Below are positions 1 to 9,761 of a stretch of 64,000 nt of DNA, in pieces (position 1 is the stretch's first letter; the number at the start of each line of letters is the position of its first letter). The translations under genes were made by a program, and so were the position numbers. Under the pieces are notes generated by a model, which saw nothing but the letters and a program-made list of their open reading frames with translations, had not been told where the DNA came from and searched no databases. The stretch comes from Perilla frutescens. Taxonomy: Eukaryota; Streptophyta; Magnoliopsida; Lamiales; Lamiaceae. The stretch covers positions 41,856,506 through 41,920,505 of the forward strand of contig BRKX01000014.1 of NCBI GenBank assembly GCA_026008535.1. Reading direction: 5' to 3'.

Positions 1-316
1 GTTAAGGCCGGTGATGTGCTGCTGGTGGGGTTGTCTGAATTGCTGCTTTATCTGGTTACATGATTTTCTTCCGCTGTGTTTCTGCTGAATACTCTGACGT
101 TAGTAGTAGTCTTGAATAGGAGATTTGATTCTTGATAATAACATGTCTTAAACGCTATGATTTCTAAAAATAAATAAGGTCTTTGAGAAGAAGAAGCATG
201 TTTTTTGACATATCAATTATTCCTTTATTGATTCCGAGCTATTTAAAAAAAAGTCATACTTGTTGAGCATTTTGGTATCTATTCATTTTCAGTTGACCTA
301 TGAATAATGGGTTTTG
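1..316. other. Unassigned sequence at window start
   Basis: No open frame, repeat or RNA gene can be recognised here. It lies just outside the probable 5' LTR that starts at 317 and may be host flank. Confidence 0.4.
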
Positions 317-1675
317 TGTTGGAAAATTGGATTTGTTAAATTAAGTTTTTACTCATTTTATCCAATTTTTTGTGACTGGGTTATTTAATTTTAGAGGAAT
401 TAAATATCGTACGATTGTTCTATGATTTTAGTAGATAATCGTAGTATTTTTATTTGCTCAAATCCGATTTTTGGTGAGTGAGAAATAAGTGGTTGAAGTT
501 GGTCACACGATTGGGCATTTATGGTGTGTGGAATAATGTGTTTAAGACACATTATATGATCCCACGTTGATTTTTTAATCAAGTTAAGAAGTGTATTTAA
601 GTGTATTAACACTTAAGTGAAGTAATTAAGTGCACAAGGATGTGGGCCATGAGCCCACACGCGCACACACGTGCGCGCTCGCCCGTTCTCATGCCCGAAC
701 CCGAGCCCGTACCCGTGCCCGAGCTCGTGCCCGTGCCCGTTGTTCGTGCTTGGCTCGTGCTCTGCTCGGCTTGTCTCATCTCGTCCTCGTCCTCGGACTT
801 GGATCTTGGCAATTGGACTTTGGGCGTACGTGGGCTTCCGGGGCTTAGCCGTACCAGTTTTACGGTACAGAAACGGTCGGGTCATGGAGCGGGTCGACGT
901 TGTACAGAAATGGTCGTGGAGCAGGTCGGCGGATCGGTTGACTGGATCGCCGGGTGGTGGGTGCACTTAGTAGTACATGTCCAACATTGAAGTGTGTAAC
1001 TCCTAGCTGAGTTAAGTGGCTTCAATGGTGTAACTCCCACCTAGATCTGGTGGAGTTAGTGGGCTGGACTATAATCGAAAGTAACTCCTGTCGGGAGTCA
1101 AAGTCTGCAGCTGCCTTAGACATGTGTTGGGATTCGAGCCGACATGGGACACCTGTCGGGATCTGCAGAAGGTAACTCCTGGAGGGCTTAATGGCAGAGC
1201 TGTAACTCCTGGGGGTTACAACACCTGGTTTGAATGCCCTCAAACCCTAGTTGTCCCCTGCAGTGAAGATATGCCTATAAATAAGACATCCTACATGGTC
1301 CAAAATTCTATATTCTGCATAAACGAACATTATCATATTGTTGTATACAAAGTTCCTTCGAGTCACAGCTTTCCAGTTCTCGACATTGTCTTGTTCGTCA
1401 GAGCCTTACCGAACTTGTGGTTCTACTGTCGGAAGGATGAAAAGCCGTTTTATCTTTGAGAGACAATTCGCCTAACCGTGAGCACTAGCCGGGGCGTATT
1501 TGTCTTGCGGAGAGAGGTCTCCTCGTCTCGGCTTGCCGGAACCTGCTTCAGTTTCAATTTGTTGTTAATTTTTGTTATTTCAATTACGTGTATTTGTTCT
1601 TCTTCTACTCCTTCTGTTTCCGTGTAATTCAGATTGTAACGAGTTCCAGTCAAGTGTAACATCATTTCGATAACA
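317..1675 (+). repeat. Probable 5' LTR of a Copia retrotransposon
   Basis: The segment starts TGTTGG and ends AACA, the usual TG...CA form. It has a TATA box near its 3' part (1276-1283) and sits directly upstream of a Copia gag-like frame at 1723. The usual initiator-Met primer site (TGGTATCAGAGC) is not recognisable after 1675; the bases there start ATTGCAAG, which may be a decayed version. No matching 3' LTR is present, so both ends are inferred. A GC-rich block (about 640-780) of imperfect CCCGTG/CCCGAG hexamers lies inside. The short open frames across that block look like low-complexity artefacts. Confidence 0.5.
996..1283 (+). promoter_or_regulatory. LTR promoter: five GTAACTCC repeats plus TATA box
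   Basis: The octamer GTAACTCC occurs exactly at 996, 1030, 1081, 1172 and 1202, with partial inverted partners (GGAGTTA) between. TATAAATA follows at 1276-1283. A cluster of direct repeats upstream of a TATA box is typical of enhancer repeats in the U3 of Copia LTRs. The factor that would bind is not known from the sequence; the core TAACT is MYB-like. Confidence 0.5.
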
Positions 1676-1722
1676 ATTGCAAGATAAATATAAAACTAAA
1701 AGAAACAACTACCTTTACTGGA

Positions 1723-3625
1723 ATGGCGTCATCATCCGCTCCCATTGCTGCAAGAACCATTCCCCATGGAGAAGCTGAGAAGCCGGAGAAGTTCTCCGGA
1801 TTGGACTTCAAGAGATTGCAGCAGAAGATGCTATTCTACCTAACCACGTTGGGAGTTGTTGGCTACATCAAAGAAAATGCTCTAGTAGTCAAGGAAAATG
1901 AGTCAGACGTCAACAAACGAACGACGTATGATCAATGGATCAATGACGATTTTCTTTGTAAAAATTACATTCTTGAATGGCTTAGTAGATAGTCTTTATT
2001 CTGTATACGAAAATGTAACTAGTGCTAGGGAACTATAGGAAGCATTAGAAAAGAAGTACAAAACGGAGGATGCCGGAACTAAAAAGTTCGTCGTGGAAAA
2101 ATTCATCGATTACAAAATGGTGGACACCCGGTTAGTGATGGATCAAGTGCAAGAGCTTCAGCTCATTGTGCACGACGTTCATGCTGAAGGGATGGTACTT
2201 CCTGACTCTTTCACTGTTGTTGCAGTGATTGAGAAGTTGCCACCATATTGGAAGGAATTCAAGTGCTATCTCAAGCACAAGCGAAAGGAGATGACTCTTG
2301 AAGACCTTGTGGTTAAGCTTCAAATTGAAGCCGATAACTGAAAGGCAGATTTGAGACCACGAGTCCCGATCGAGACCAAGGCTAATTTGATGGAACGTGG
2401 TGGAGTATCAAATAGCAACAAAAGAAAGTGCCCGGGCCAATTTGACAAAGGGAAGAAGCCAATGATGAAGTTCAACGGCAACTGCTTCAATTGTGAAAAG
2501 CCGGAGCATATGTCCAAACATTGCACGGCTCTAAAGAAGAAGCGTATCAATTATGGTGCGCATTTGGTGGAACATAACAACAAAGGCAAAGACAATGCCC
2601 GTCAAGATGATTAAGATGATGATGATTTGGCTACTGTTGTGTTTGAAGCCAACCACGTGGACAACCCGAGAGAGTGGTTCATCGACACTGGGGCTACTTG
2701 TCATGTTTGTTCCGACAAGGGCTCGTTTGATACCTACAAAGATGTTAAAGGTAGAAAGTTGCACATGGGGAACCAAGCCTCGTCTGAAGTGGCTGGTGTG
2801 GGCAACGTGGTTTTGAAGTTGACTTCAGGCTAAGAGCTAACTTTGAAGGATGTGTTGCATGATCCGGCCATTCGCAAGAATCTGGTTTCGGGTTCACTGT
2901 TAGTCAATCATGGTTTTAGACTAGTGTTTGAGTCTGAAAAGTTTATTTTAAGCAAGTATGGAAGGTTCCTTGGTCGGGGCCATCTCGTGAATGGACTCTT
3001 CAAAATGAATGTAATGGCCATGCGCCGTGTTACCAAAGAAAGTGTTAATAAAGTGAATTCTTCTGTTTACTTACTTGTTGAGTGCTCGGATTTATGGCAT
3101 TGTAGATTAGGACATGTTAATCTAAATGCTATAAAGCATTTAGTAAATTTAGATTTGCTAAAAGTAAACCAATTTAATACACAAAATAAATGTGACGTTT
3201 GTGTCGAGGCAAAATTGGCAAAGTTACCATTTCATTCAGTTGAACGGAGCACTAAACCTCTAGATCTAATTCACACAGACGTGTGTGACTTAAATTTTAT
3301 GCAAACTAGAGGCGGTAAAAATTATTTTATTAATTTTATTGACAATTGCACAAAATAATGTTATCTTTATCTTTTAAGAAGTAAAGATGAGGCGATTGAT
3401 GCTTTTAAGAACTTCAAGAATGAAGCCGAAAATCAATTAAGTGGTCGAATTAAAGCATTTTGAAGTGATAGAGGTGGAGAATATGTTGTCCTGTTTGAAG
3501 AGTTATGCGCAGAGACGGGTATAATTCATCAAACTACGGCTCCCTATTCACCACAGTCTAATGGTGTTGCTGAACGCAAAAACCGAACTCTTAAAGAGAT
3601 GATTAATGCTTTGTTGATAAGTTCA
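1723..3625 (+). pseudogene. Copia gag-protease-integrase remnant, 3'-truncated
   Basis: Several frames together read as a Copia polyprotein. In order they show a UBN2-type gag (1723-2340), a CCHC zinc knuckle (near 2485-2525, CFNCEKPEHMSKHC), an aspartic protease with DTGATCHVC (near 2683-2710), a GAG-pre-integrase segment (LWHCRLGHVN, near 3095) and an integrase core. The core shows candidate D, D and E residues in LIHTDVC, SDRGGEY and NGVAERKNRTL. A frameshift lies near 1975, and stops lie near 2036, 2339, 2612, 2831, 3356 and 3462. The reading ends just after the integrase glutamate, so reverse transcriptase and RNase H are missing. It is dead and could only move with help, if at all. Confidence 0.88.
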
Positions 3626-3648
3626 GAATTAATGCTTTGTTGATAAGT
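3602..3648 (+). repeat. Short tandem duplication at the Copia break point
   Basis: The stretch ATTAATGCTTTGTTGATAAG occurs twice almost back to back, separated by about six bases. It lies exactly where the Copia homology stops. A short duplication at a truncation point suits repair by slippage or end joining. Confidence 0.7.
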
Positions 3649-3688
3649 GATCTCAAAAGGATGAAAAGAAGGCACATTCCAAAGAATC

Positions 3689-3834
3689 TTAATCAAGCTA
3701 TTCAGAAGCACTTGAATGAGGAAAAATCTTCATAAAAAAGGTGGGAGGTCAAAGATGAACCGAGCAAGAAAAATGGAGATCATCAAGTGCTTAGATTGAC
3801 CTCGCATTCAAGTGCTTCTGAATAGCTTGATTAA
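3689..3834. repeat. Perfect 30-bp inverted repeat (foldback)
   Basis: Bases 3689-3718 are the exact reverse complement of 3805-3834, with an 86-bp spacer. The stem could fold as DNA or RNA. No transposase, target duplication or known MITE ends were seen, so its class is open. It sits between the broken Copia element and the LTR-like segment to the right. Confidence 0.75.
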
Positions 3835-3839
3835 GAACT

Positions 3840-4440
3840 TGAGCTCTATTTTTCTTTTCTTTTCTTTTCTTTTATATTTTATCAAAGCAATGAAGATCAT
3901 TAATAATAATGTTATTAGAGTAGTAAAGACATAAGTAACTGGGTGGAGGAGTGCAGCATGATGTAATAATTATGAATGAGGTGGTTACACTTTAATTACA
4001 TCATTTTAGAAGCCCAAAATAGAGAGTTTCATAAAAACTAAAGCTTAAAGTATAGAGCCTTACAAAATAGAAGATTAAAAGATTCTTAAAAAAATGATTA
4101 CTCCCCTTATCTTCCTACATATCTAGGCAAAGGAGCACAAATTCCCCAATTTTGCCAAAAAGATTTTAAAGAAAGATTCAAAAAATGGGGTTGCGAAGCC
4201 GAACACTTTACGACACATTTGCAAGATCTTTTGCAAATTGACCATTAGTCTTCTTTGATCTCCTGTTGGATATAGGTGTAGCAGCAACACAATATGGAAT
4301 GATCAGTTTCCATTCTTTTTCTTTCTTGAGAACGTCGTAAGGAACATCAATCTTTTGTACGAGTATCAACTCTTTTTGCACGACTGCAAAACAATAATTA
4401 TCACTGTTTAGATTTTGAGAAGAATTATTTTTCTTCTGCG
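3840..4440. other. Unassigned AT-rich sequence
   Basis: A minus-strand open frame of 109 codons (4208-4537) overlaps the right end, but it matches no family I recognise and runs into a repetitive GTTCATGAACAT region. I see no firm gene. Confidence 0.4.
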
Positions 4441-5480
4441 TGAACTTCAGGTTGATGTTCATTCGAATGTTCATGAACATCAGTGGAAAATTGTGAAGAT
4501 TTTTCTGAACAACGTTCATAAATATGTTCATGAACATGATTTAAACTTCCTGAAGACAGCTCAAGCAAGGAGCTTAGATTGAGCTGAAGATAAAGACGAT
4601 TTTGCATCGTGCCACAATTGAGATTGTTCAACATGCTGAGTACTGCCAGCTAGCTTGAGTGATAGCCAGAAGTCAGTTTGTGAACATACAAGACATTCCA
4701 CTGTGCTACCTAATATGAAGGTTTAAGATCAACAATGTTCATCGCAACGTTCGAGAACATTTGCATGAACATCCTTTGACCAGATTGTTCTTCCAAGATC
4801 GTTGAAGTTGTTCGAGGTTTTCAACCAAGAGGAGATTCAAGATCATTCTAAAAGATGCCTTATTAAGCTTGAAGAGCACATGATTGAAGTCAAAGCAGAG
4901 TTCTAAAGATAGAAGAAGTTCTAACATGGATAGTCCTAGGTTTTAGTTTCAATAAGAAAAGTTTCCTTATTCATTTCATATTAGGATTAGGATTTATGTT
5001 CCCTTGTAAAGGTTATGTTCTTCATCTATAAATATCCTGAGATACAGATCTGTTAGACACACACCGAAATAGACCAAAAGATCTGAAGTAGATATAATCT
5101 GTAAGAGCTATTTTGTTTAAGAGCCACATCAGTTTCGATTATCAAGGTTAGACTAGAGATTAGCGTTCTAGTCATCGTATATTAAAACACTTTCCATGCA
5201 CTGTCAAAAGATTTTTCAGGAGAGAATACCTGTGGAAATTCACTTTGTATATAGTGAAGTTTTCGCCATGAAGTTGTGTTACAAATACACTTATTTGTAG
5301 CACATTAAAAATTTTGTGCATATTTAATTTCCGATGTGTGTTACATTTAATGTTATAATTTGTGTTTTAACATTGTATGCAACATTACTTTGTCTATTCT
5401 CTCCAAAATTAAACACTTAAATTCCTTTTAATCGATTACCATAGCGTACCCAATACTTTCAATATTTAGTTTAAACACAC
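4441..5480 (+). repeat. LTR-like promoter segment with heat-shock-type motifs
   Basis: The segment has a TATA box (TATAAATA, 5027-5034) followed by a leader-like, T-rich stretch, as in plant Copia LTRs. Upstream are HSE-like modules: GAAnnTTCnnGAA at 4465-4477, and TTCnnGAA at 4528-4535, 4547-4554 and 4750-4757. Its ends, target duplication and partner LTR were not found, so the borders given are approximate. It could be a solo LTR or the end of a deleted element. Confidence 0.4.
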
Positions 5481-5538
5481 TCATCTCTTTGCTGAATTGG
5501 TAAATTCAAGAATAAGCGTGACTATAATTTTCAAGAAA

Positions 5539-5546
5539 CCCGCATG
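5539..5546. repeat. 8-bp target site duplication of hAT element (left)
   Basis: CCCGCATG here is repeated exactly at 7476-7483. The two copies flank ends reading CAGTGACGGAC and GTCCGTCCCTG. An 8-bp duplication is the hallmark of hAT insertion. Confidence 0.88.
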
Positions 5547-5684
5547 CAGTGACGGACGCAGAAATTTTACTCAGACAGGCCCATTTAACAGTACTATAAG
5601 AATAAAATATTATATATGTATAATTATAATTTATAAAAATAAAATAAATTAATAACTATATAAATTAATATATACATAAAAAAT

Positions 5685-6849
5685 AGGGTTAAGGGCCAAA
5701 TAGGCCCCTATACTTATATGGGGGGAACAAATAGGCCCATGAACTTTTTTTTGTCTCGATTGAGCCCCTGAACTTTTATTTTGGGCTCAATCAAGCCCCT
5801 CCGTCACACCCTTCACTAACGGCCGTTAGTGAGGGCACAAAACGATGTCGTTTTATACAAAACGACGTCGTTTTGTATTTGTCTAAAAAAATTAATTTTT
5901 CATTTTTTCCAGATTTTTCTTTTTCTTTTCGAAAAAACAATCTCATCTCTATCTCTCTAGTCAATGGCCGCCGCCCCCTCCTCCGCCGTCGTCCCCGCCC
6001 TCTGTCTCCTTCTCTCCCTCCTCATCCTCTACTTCTTCCTGGGCCCCGCATCCTCACTTCCCGCCAAATCGCCATCACCCTCTCCGACGAGCTTGACGAC
6101 CTCTCCCTCTTCCACAAAGCCATCAACATGTCCGCCTCCTCCTCCCCCCGCCGCCTCCCCGCTGCCAAATCCCACCTCTCCGCCCCTCAAAGATCGCCTT
6201 CCTCTTCCTGACCAACTCCCCCATCCACTTCGCCAACGCCACCCCCGCCACTACAACATCTACATCCATGCCGACCCCTTCGCTGATGCCAAGATCTACT
6301 CTTTCACCGACGTCTTCAAGGTTGGGGAAATGGGAGTCAGGTGCAGGGGCTTAAGAGTTGGGTTGTGCAGATTTGGGTTGATTTCATGATATTTTTTAGG
6401 TTGTGCAGATTTGGGTTGATTTCTTGATATTTTTTGGGAGGGGACGGTGGTGAAGGAAAATCCGACAGAGGGAATGGCTTGAGGGCGAGGGAGACGTGGC
6501 TGCCGGCGGAAGGAATGGCTTGGAATTCGTTTCTTCCTACCCATAACACAAAATCAAGAGGAGAAGGACCAAAACATGGTTGGAAAACTGTTATGGAATG
6601 AAGAACAGTGAAGAACACGAAAAAATTGAAAGGAAAATAAAAGTAAAAAAATTGGAAATAAAATGACGTCGTTTTGTATAAAACGGCGTCGTTTTGACCA
6701 AACCCTAACGTCCGTTAGTGAGGGGTGTGACAGAGGGGCTTGATTGAGCCCAAAATAAAAGTTCAGGGGCTCAATCGAGATAAAAAAAAGTTCATGGGCC
6801 TATTTGTTCCCCCCAAATAAGTACAAGGGCCTATTTGGCCCTTAACCCT
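5685..6849. mobile_element. Pack-MULE-like element with long TIRs, nested in hAT
   Basis: Long inverted repeats of roughly 190 bp (about 5685-5878 and 6660-6849) begin AGGGTTAAGGGCCAAATAGG. They carry the motif AAAACGACGTCGTTTTG at their inner ends and differ at only scattered positions. The flanking direct repeat AAAAAAT (7 bp or more) lies in an A-run, so the exact 9-bp target copy expected of MULEs is uncertain. No MURA transposase is present. Between the TIRs lies a GC-rich captured plant gene fragment, which is the Pack-MULE signature. Confidence 0.8.
5964..6330 (+). pseudogene. Captured fragment of a GT14 (core-2/I-branching-like) glycosyltransferase
   Basis: The fragment starts ATG with a signal-anchor-like stretch (CLLLSLLILYFFL), as expected for type II Golgi glycosyltransferases. 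Family motifs follow in different frames: LDDLSLFHKA in a second frame, KIAFLFLTNSPIHF in a third, and HYNIYIHADPF with SFTDVFK back in the first. This matches the N-terminal part of plant DUF266/GT14 proteins; the usual segment between the last two blocks is shortened. At least two or three frameshifts make it non-functional. It is much more GC-rich than its surroundings, as expected for a captured exon. Family assignment is from motif recognition and needs an alignment. Confidence 0.7.
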
Positions 6850-7475
6850 AAAAAATATTATAGTTAAGAGATCCAATTGATAATATCATAAAAATAGAAA
6901 TTATGTATATATACATATATCATGCATACACAAATTAATTATATAAACTATCAATATCACACAATATAAATATATAAAAATAGTGGATTAAAGATCTATA
7001 GAAAAGATTTATGGTAAAAATTAAGCTGAATGATAAAATTGTAACTTTGATGAGAAAATTTGAAAATTTTGGATAAAAATATTTAAATAAAAATACAGTT
7101 ATTGCTAACAGTGAAAACAAAACAAATAAATTAAAATGATTCTCAACTTAGAAAAAGAAGGAAAAAATAGCAATGCCTTTGTCATGAAAATAATTATCAA
7201 CTAAAAAAATCCAATTAAAATAGCTAGTGGGATAACCCAAACATGAAAAGCTAAAACACGGGAAAAAAAACTAAAAATCAAACAAGAAAAACTAAAATAA
7301 CTAGGGGGAAAAAAATTAAAGGTGAGTTAAAAAAAAAAGAAAACAGATGCCCATGTGAAAATTCGAACAGTCGACTTTAATACAATCACATATTATTACT
7401 ATATAAATACTAAAAAATTCAAAATTTCTGGGGGCCAGTGTCCTAGCCCCCTGTCTCTACATGGGTCCGTCCCTG

Positions 7476-7483
7476 CCCGCATG
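7476..7483. repeat. 8-bp target site duplication of hAT element (right)
   Basis: Exact copy of CCCGCATG at 5539-5546, directly outside the right end of the hAT element. Confidence 0.88.
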
Positions 7484-7711
7484 GCCGCATTTGTTCGACC
7501 ATTCGGCCAAACATTGAAAGAGATCGACCTATATAATTTCCAGAAAGATCAAAACTCATTTGATAATCTCACATACAATGTCACCAAATTAAAATTTAAA
7601 GTTGGTAAATCAAAATATTTTAGGGTTAATTGTAAATAAAATCCCAAGCTTAAACGATTATTGTAAATTAAATATGAATTTTAACGTCATTGATTTAACC
7701 TTTGTTACAAA

Positions 7712-7736
7712 CTAGTATTTCTCCTGTGCGATGCAC
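7712..7736 (-). mobile_element. Helitron-like 3' terminus
   Basis: On the minus strand this reads a GTGCATCGCAC hairpin followed 10 bases later by CTAGT. That is the hairpin-plus-CTRR arrangement of plant Helitron 3' ends. No matching 5' TC end was located and no Rep/helicase is encoded, so this is a terminus call only. Confidence 0.4.
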
Positions 7737-8087
7737 AAATAATAATTATTTTTTAAAATTTGTAATATTATGATTATTTTTGAATTTTATATGTTGTGCT
7801 TAATTTTTAAAATTAATAAAACGATATGCACATGTGTTAATTAATTAGATAAGAAGACCAATTTTGTGTAGTTGCGACAAATAAAAAGAAAATTAAATTT
7901 TAAGAACTAAATGAAAATTAATGTTAGAAAGATCGAATTGAAATATTTCAAATGATAAGATTTTATAAAAAGCAACGTATAATTGTCCAATATTAAGGAA
8001 CATTTGATTTCTTTGAATATATGATAGGTATAAAAAATATAATTATTTAATTATTTTAAATGATGAAATAGAAATAGAAAAATAAGA

Positions 8088-8141
<54 letters not shown>
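8088..8141. repeat. (ATT)n microsatellite
   Basis: An uninterrupted TAT/ATT trinucleotide run of about 54 bases. Confidence 0.95.
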
Positions 8142-8142
<1 letters not shown>

Positions 8143-8852
8143 GTGCAATATAAATGAAATCTATTTTTTTATGCGAGAAATGTAGAGTACTATACAAATC
8201 ATCCACCTATGCATAAAAAAATAAAATAAAAAAATATTATAAATCTCAAATTTTCAATTAAAAAATAATAAATAAGATTGCATAATTTATTAAAATACAA
8301 TGGTTATAATCTAAACTGTCATGGAAAATGCAAAAAAAAAGGAGAGAAATTTACAACAATAAATGTCACTACTATTGTCTATTAACTCAAAACCGTTGTC
8401 TATTAACTCAAAACCGTTGTCTATTACATAAAAAATATTATCTAAAATATAATTATTAAATCGTATGATAGACAACGGTTTATACTAGAATCGTTATCTA
8501 TCATACGATTTTACCTTTATATATGTATAGATTAACCATATGATATACTTGTTAGCGAATGCATCTCACATTTCTATAAATTGATTTTCAACCTCATAAA
8601 TTTTACGTTTGTTACAAATTAGACATCTGATATAGATATAATTATTAGCGAATGCATCTCACATTTTGACCGCGATTCTAATTGATCGGGTGGTGTCATT
8701 TCGGGAAATTGAAAGGAGGGAAAAGTTTAGGGTTGAAAAATTTGGAGAAATCTAATTTGCAATAAATATTAAATTAATGTTTAAATTAGGGAGACTTAAA
8801 GTTCATGTTTAATTACAACTATGTCAAAGTTTGTGATTTTATTTATAAGTTT

Positions 8853-9129
8853 TTTTTTATACATATATAAAAATAATACACTAAATCAAAAGATCAAAAT
8901 CCAAACACAAAAGCTTGTGAGAGATAGTTGTACATGTCAAAATTTATAAAATAGATCAAGATCTGAATCCAAACTTATATTTAATATCATGTTTACATTT
9001 TTATTGGTGTTTAACTTATATAGAATTATCATCCATAAAAATATATCACACAAGACTCCCTCAAACAAAAAAAAATCAAGACAATTTTTTAGCTCACGTA
9101 ATAAATGAGCTCACATAATAAATGAAGGG
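8853..9129. other. AT-rich intergenic sequence
   Basis: No frame, motif or repeat was recognised in this stretch. Confidence 0.4.
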
Positions 9130-9518
9130 CAAATCTCCTGTACATAAGATGTACATCAGACGGTCAACGTGTTGACTGGGTCAAACGCCTGTTGACCCCG
9201 TCAATGCTTTGACCAAAAAATCCGTCAAAGGTGGTATCATCCATAATACTGAAAAATATCATTTCAAATGCCCAAAAGTATCATTTGTATCAATAAAAAG
9301 TATTGGTTAGAAAAAAGTAAAGAAAAAAACTGTTAAGATTAGTATAAATCGAAACACTAAAAAGTATCATTCAAAATTAAAAAAAGTATGAGTTGTATCC
9401 ATAAAAAGTATCACCCGTTTTCACGATTTTTCTAGTCGACGCTTTGACCGAGTCAACGCGCATTGACCCGGTCAACACGTTGATCGTCTGATGTACATCT
9501 TATGTACATGAGTATTTG
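9130..9518. mobile_element. MITE with ~80-bp TIRs rich in TTGAC boxes
   Basis: The left end (CAAATCTCCTGTACATAAG) and the reverse complement of the right end (CAAATACTCATGTACATAAG) match. Similarity continues through ATGTACATCAGACG and GTCAACGTGTTGAC for about 80 bases. The centre holds several AAAAAGTATCA repeats. A further partial copy of the right TIR follows at 9519-9550. No coding capacity was seen and the target duplication is not clear. A diverged fragment of the same family is at about 16770-16860. Confidence 0.75.
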
Positions 9519-9557
9519 ACCGTCTGATGTACATCTTATGTACATCTTATTACTTGT

Positions 9558-9761
9558 GATTTTGAAGGGGAATCATACTTAGAAACAGAATTGCCACCGT
9601 TAGCGGAGGTGGTACATGCTGGATTCGTGAAAGATTTTTGTCATATGTATAGGGAAGCAAATATTGTGGCTCACTCCCTTGCCCAGTTTGGAGCAAGATG
9701 TGACTCTCTTTGTACTTGGAATCATGATTTTCCTCACTGGTTGAGGTCGTTGATTAATTAA
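9558..9761 (+). pseudogene. LINE-type RNase H domain fragment (C-terminal end)
   Basis: An open frame of 67 codons ending TAA at 9759-9761 reads FCHMYREANIVAHSLAQFG and ends WLRSLIN. This is the characteristic C-terminal end of the RVT_3/RNase H domain found in plant LINE-derived ORFs. The upstream part is missing: the frame begins right after the MITE. It is probably a truncated retro-copy and has no start codon of its own in context. Confidence 0.75.

Larger units (their letters stand above)
5547..7475. mobile_element. Non-autonomous hAT transposon
   Basis: The ends are CAGTGACGGAC and, read inward from the right, CAGGGACGGAC: one mismatch in 11 bases. Perfect 8-bp duplications (CCCGCATG) lie outside. 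No hAT transposase is encoded. The AT-rich body (5560-5684 and 6850-7440) is split by a MULE-like element at 5685-6849. Without that insert the hAT copy would be about 0.76 kb. Confidence 0.85.
7630..8852. repeat. Degenerate inverted-repeat element in AT-rich DNA
   Basis: The left border (about 7632-7690, AAATAAAATCCCAAGCTTAA) resembles the reverse complement of about 8790-8852 (AAATAAAATCACAAACTTTG). Similarity continues for about 55 bases with mismatches. The inside holds no open frame. It also holds two direct copies of TAGCGAATGCATCTCACATTT (near 8555 and 8645) and tandem AAAACCGTTGTCTATT units (near 8390-8420). It is probably an old non-autonomous DNA transposon with later insertions. 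Confidence 0.4.

Noticed and set aside
613..990. Overlapping open frames of 68-117 codons on both strands
   Set aside because: They all run through a hexamer repeat that is open in every frame and lie inside a probable LTR.
4208..4634. Minus-strand proteins of 69-109 codons
   Set aside because: They run through GTTCATGAACAT repeats of an LTR-like promoter and match no family.
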